From assembly GCA_030604505.1 (NCBI GenBank), contig JAUVVT010000175.1:1-5404 (forward strand): DNA of 5,404 nucleotides, given 5' to 3'. The position numbers were made by a program, and so were the translations under genes. Source of the DNA: a bacterium. Lineage in GTDB: Bacteria > SM23-31 > JAUVVT01. The notes beneath the pieces are model-generated. The model was not told the origin of the DNA. It worked only from the letters and a program-made list of their open reading frames with translations, and did not search any database. Below are positions 5,082 to 5,404 of the stretch, one piece after another. Within the stretch, counting starts at the first letter, position 1; every line of letters begins with the position of its first letter.

Positions 5082-5404
5082 CTACCTATCGATAATCGAA
5101 AATCTGTTTGACGGATAAGTAAAGATAGGGTCAAAGTTCTGTGCTTTTTGTTTCAGATATTCTTTTTCCTTTTCTGTAACAGGTATAAAAGAATGTGCAA
5201 GGTCAAGGGTTTTTCTAATCAATCCTTCATCTCCCGGAGGCATTACAGTGGTCACCGGCTGTGAAAGAGCCCACCTTAAAGCAAGCAACGCATCTTCATA
5301 GTCTAAGATTGGCTGATACCAGCAGTTCGGGCATGCTTTCTCCATTCCCCTCCTTGCACGGGATAATACCTGCGTTTTCATAGCCAGTAATGCCATACCT
5401 TTTC
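5082..5404 (-). CDS. Aldo/keto reductase, C-terminal part (5' end outside window)
   Basis: The last 106 complete codons of an NAD(P)H-dependent TIM-barrel oxidoreductase. The frame stays open from the Met at 5396 to the window edge, where the codons read ...KGMALLAMKT, so that Met is internal. Recognisable pieces are GMALLAMKT (a barrel strand, as in the G-x-x-x-x-AMKT of family members), LALRWALSQPVTTVMPPGDEGLIRKTLDLAHSF (the C-terminal segment that binds the cofactor pyrophosphate and phosphate; family versions read LRW.L..P.V....PG), and a helix EKEKEYLKQKAQ. The catalytic Asp/Tyr/Lys/His residues lie upstream and cannot be checked. A short CPNCWYQP insertion follows the AMKT strand. It ends TAG at 5082, 126 nt before the DsrE-like start. 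Substrate unknown. Confidence 0.78.
   Translation of the reverse strand, partial: KGMALLAMKTQVLSRARRGMEKACPNCWYQPILDYEDALLALRWALSQPVTTVMPPGDEGLIRKTLDLAHSFIPVTEKEKEYLKQKAQNFDPIFTYPSNRFSIIDR

Noticed and set aside
5082..5396. A complete 104-residue protein starting at 5396
   Set aside because: The frame is open to the window edge and the Met is inside a conserved aldo/keto reductase strand.
1..5404. Defence system, mobile element, CRISPR array or prophage
   Set aside because: All confident genes are housekeeping metabolism or transport; no transposase, integrase, Cas-like protein or spaced direct repeats were found on either strand.

Overview
This is a low-GC window whose intergenic DNA is even more AT-rich than its genes. 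It reads as a bacterial chromosome fragment. The bacterial signs are a strong GGAGGT Shine-Dalgarno site, sigma70-like promoter candidates, an intrinsic terminator, an MntP manganese exporter and an aldo/keto reductase. The phylum cannot be fixed from sequence alone. A-rich, SD-less leaders on the glt genes and short intergenic palindromes hint at the Bacteroidetes/Chlorobi/Ignavibacteria side, but weakly. Three-piece glutamate synthases and Lys20/Thermus-type homocitrate synthases are spread across several bacterial and archaeal lineages.

Left part, + strand (1-2382): the C-terminal end of an FAD/NAD(P)-dependent oxidoreductase, then, 13 nt later, a stand-alone class II glutamine amidotransferase (GltB1-like). 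After 163 nt containing two perfect inverted repeats comes a stand-alone GXGXG beta-helix protein (GltB3-like). Together they look like three pieces of a split glutamate synthase (GOGAT). The piece that would carry the FMN/Fe-S synthase domain (GltB2) is not in the window and would have to lie upstream or elsewhere.

Middle, - strand (2385-3527): a full-length homocitrate synthase of the fungal Lys20/Thermus type, convergent with the gltB3-like gene and only 2 nt from it. Its best terminator candidate lies inside the gltB3-like coding sequence. The likely role is the first step of lysine synthesis by the alpha-aminoadipate route. That route draws 2-oxoglutarate and uses glutamate as amino donor, which makes the neighbouring glutamate synthase functionally sensible.

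Upstream of the homocitrate synthase is a 302-nt, very AT-rich region with no gene and one promoter candidate.

Right part, all - strand (3830-5404): an MntP manganese exporter, a small membrane-anchored DsrE-family protein with a CXXC motif, and the C-terminal part of an aldo/keto reductase running off the window. Gaps of about 126 nt, a hairpin after the DsrE-like gene and a promoter in front of mntP suggest separate transcription units rather than one operon.

No tRNA, rRNA, CRISPR array, insertion sequence or phage gene is visible. Most of the window is ordinary metabolism. The more interesting signals are the organisation of the split GOGAT, the antisense terminator, the palindromes between gltB1 and gltB3, and a repeat overlapping the mntP promoter.
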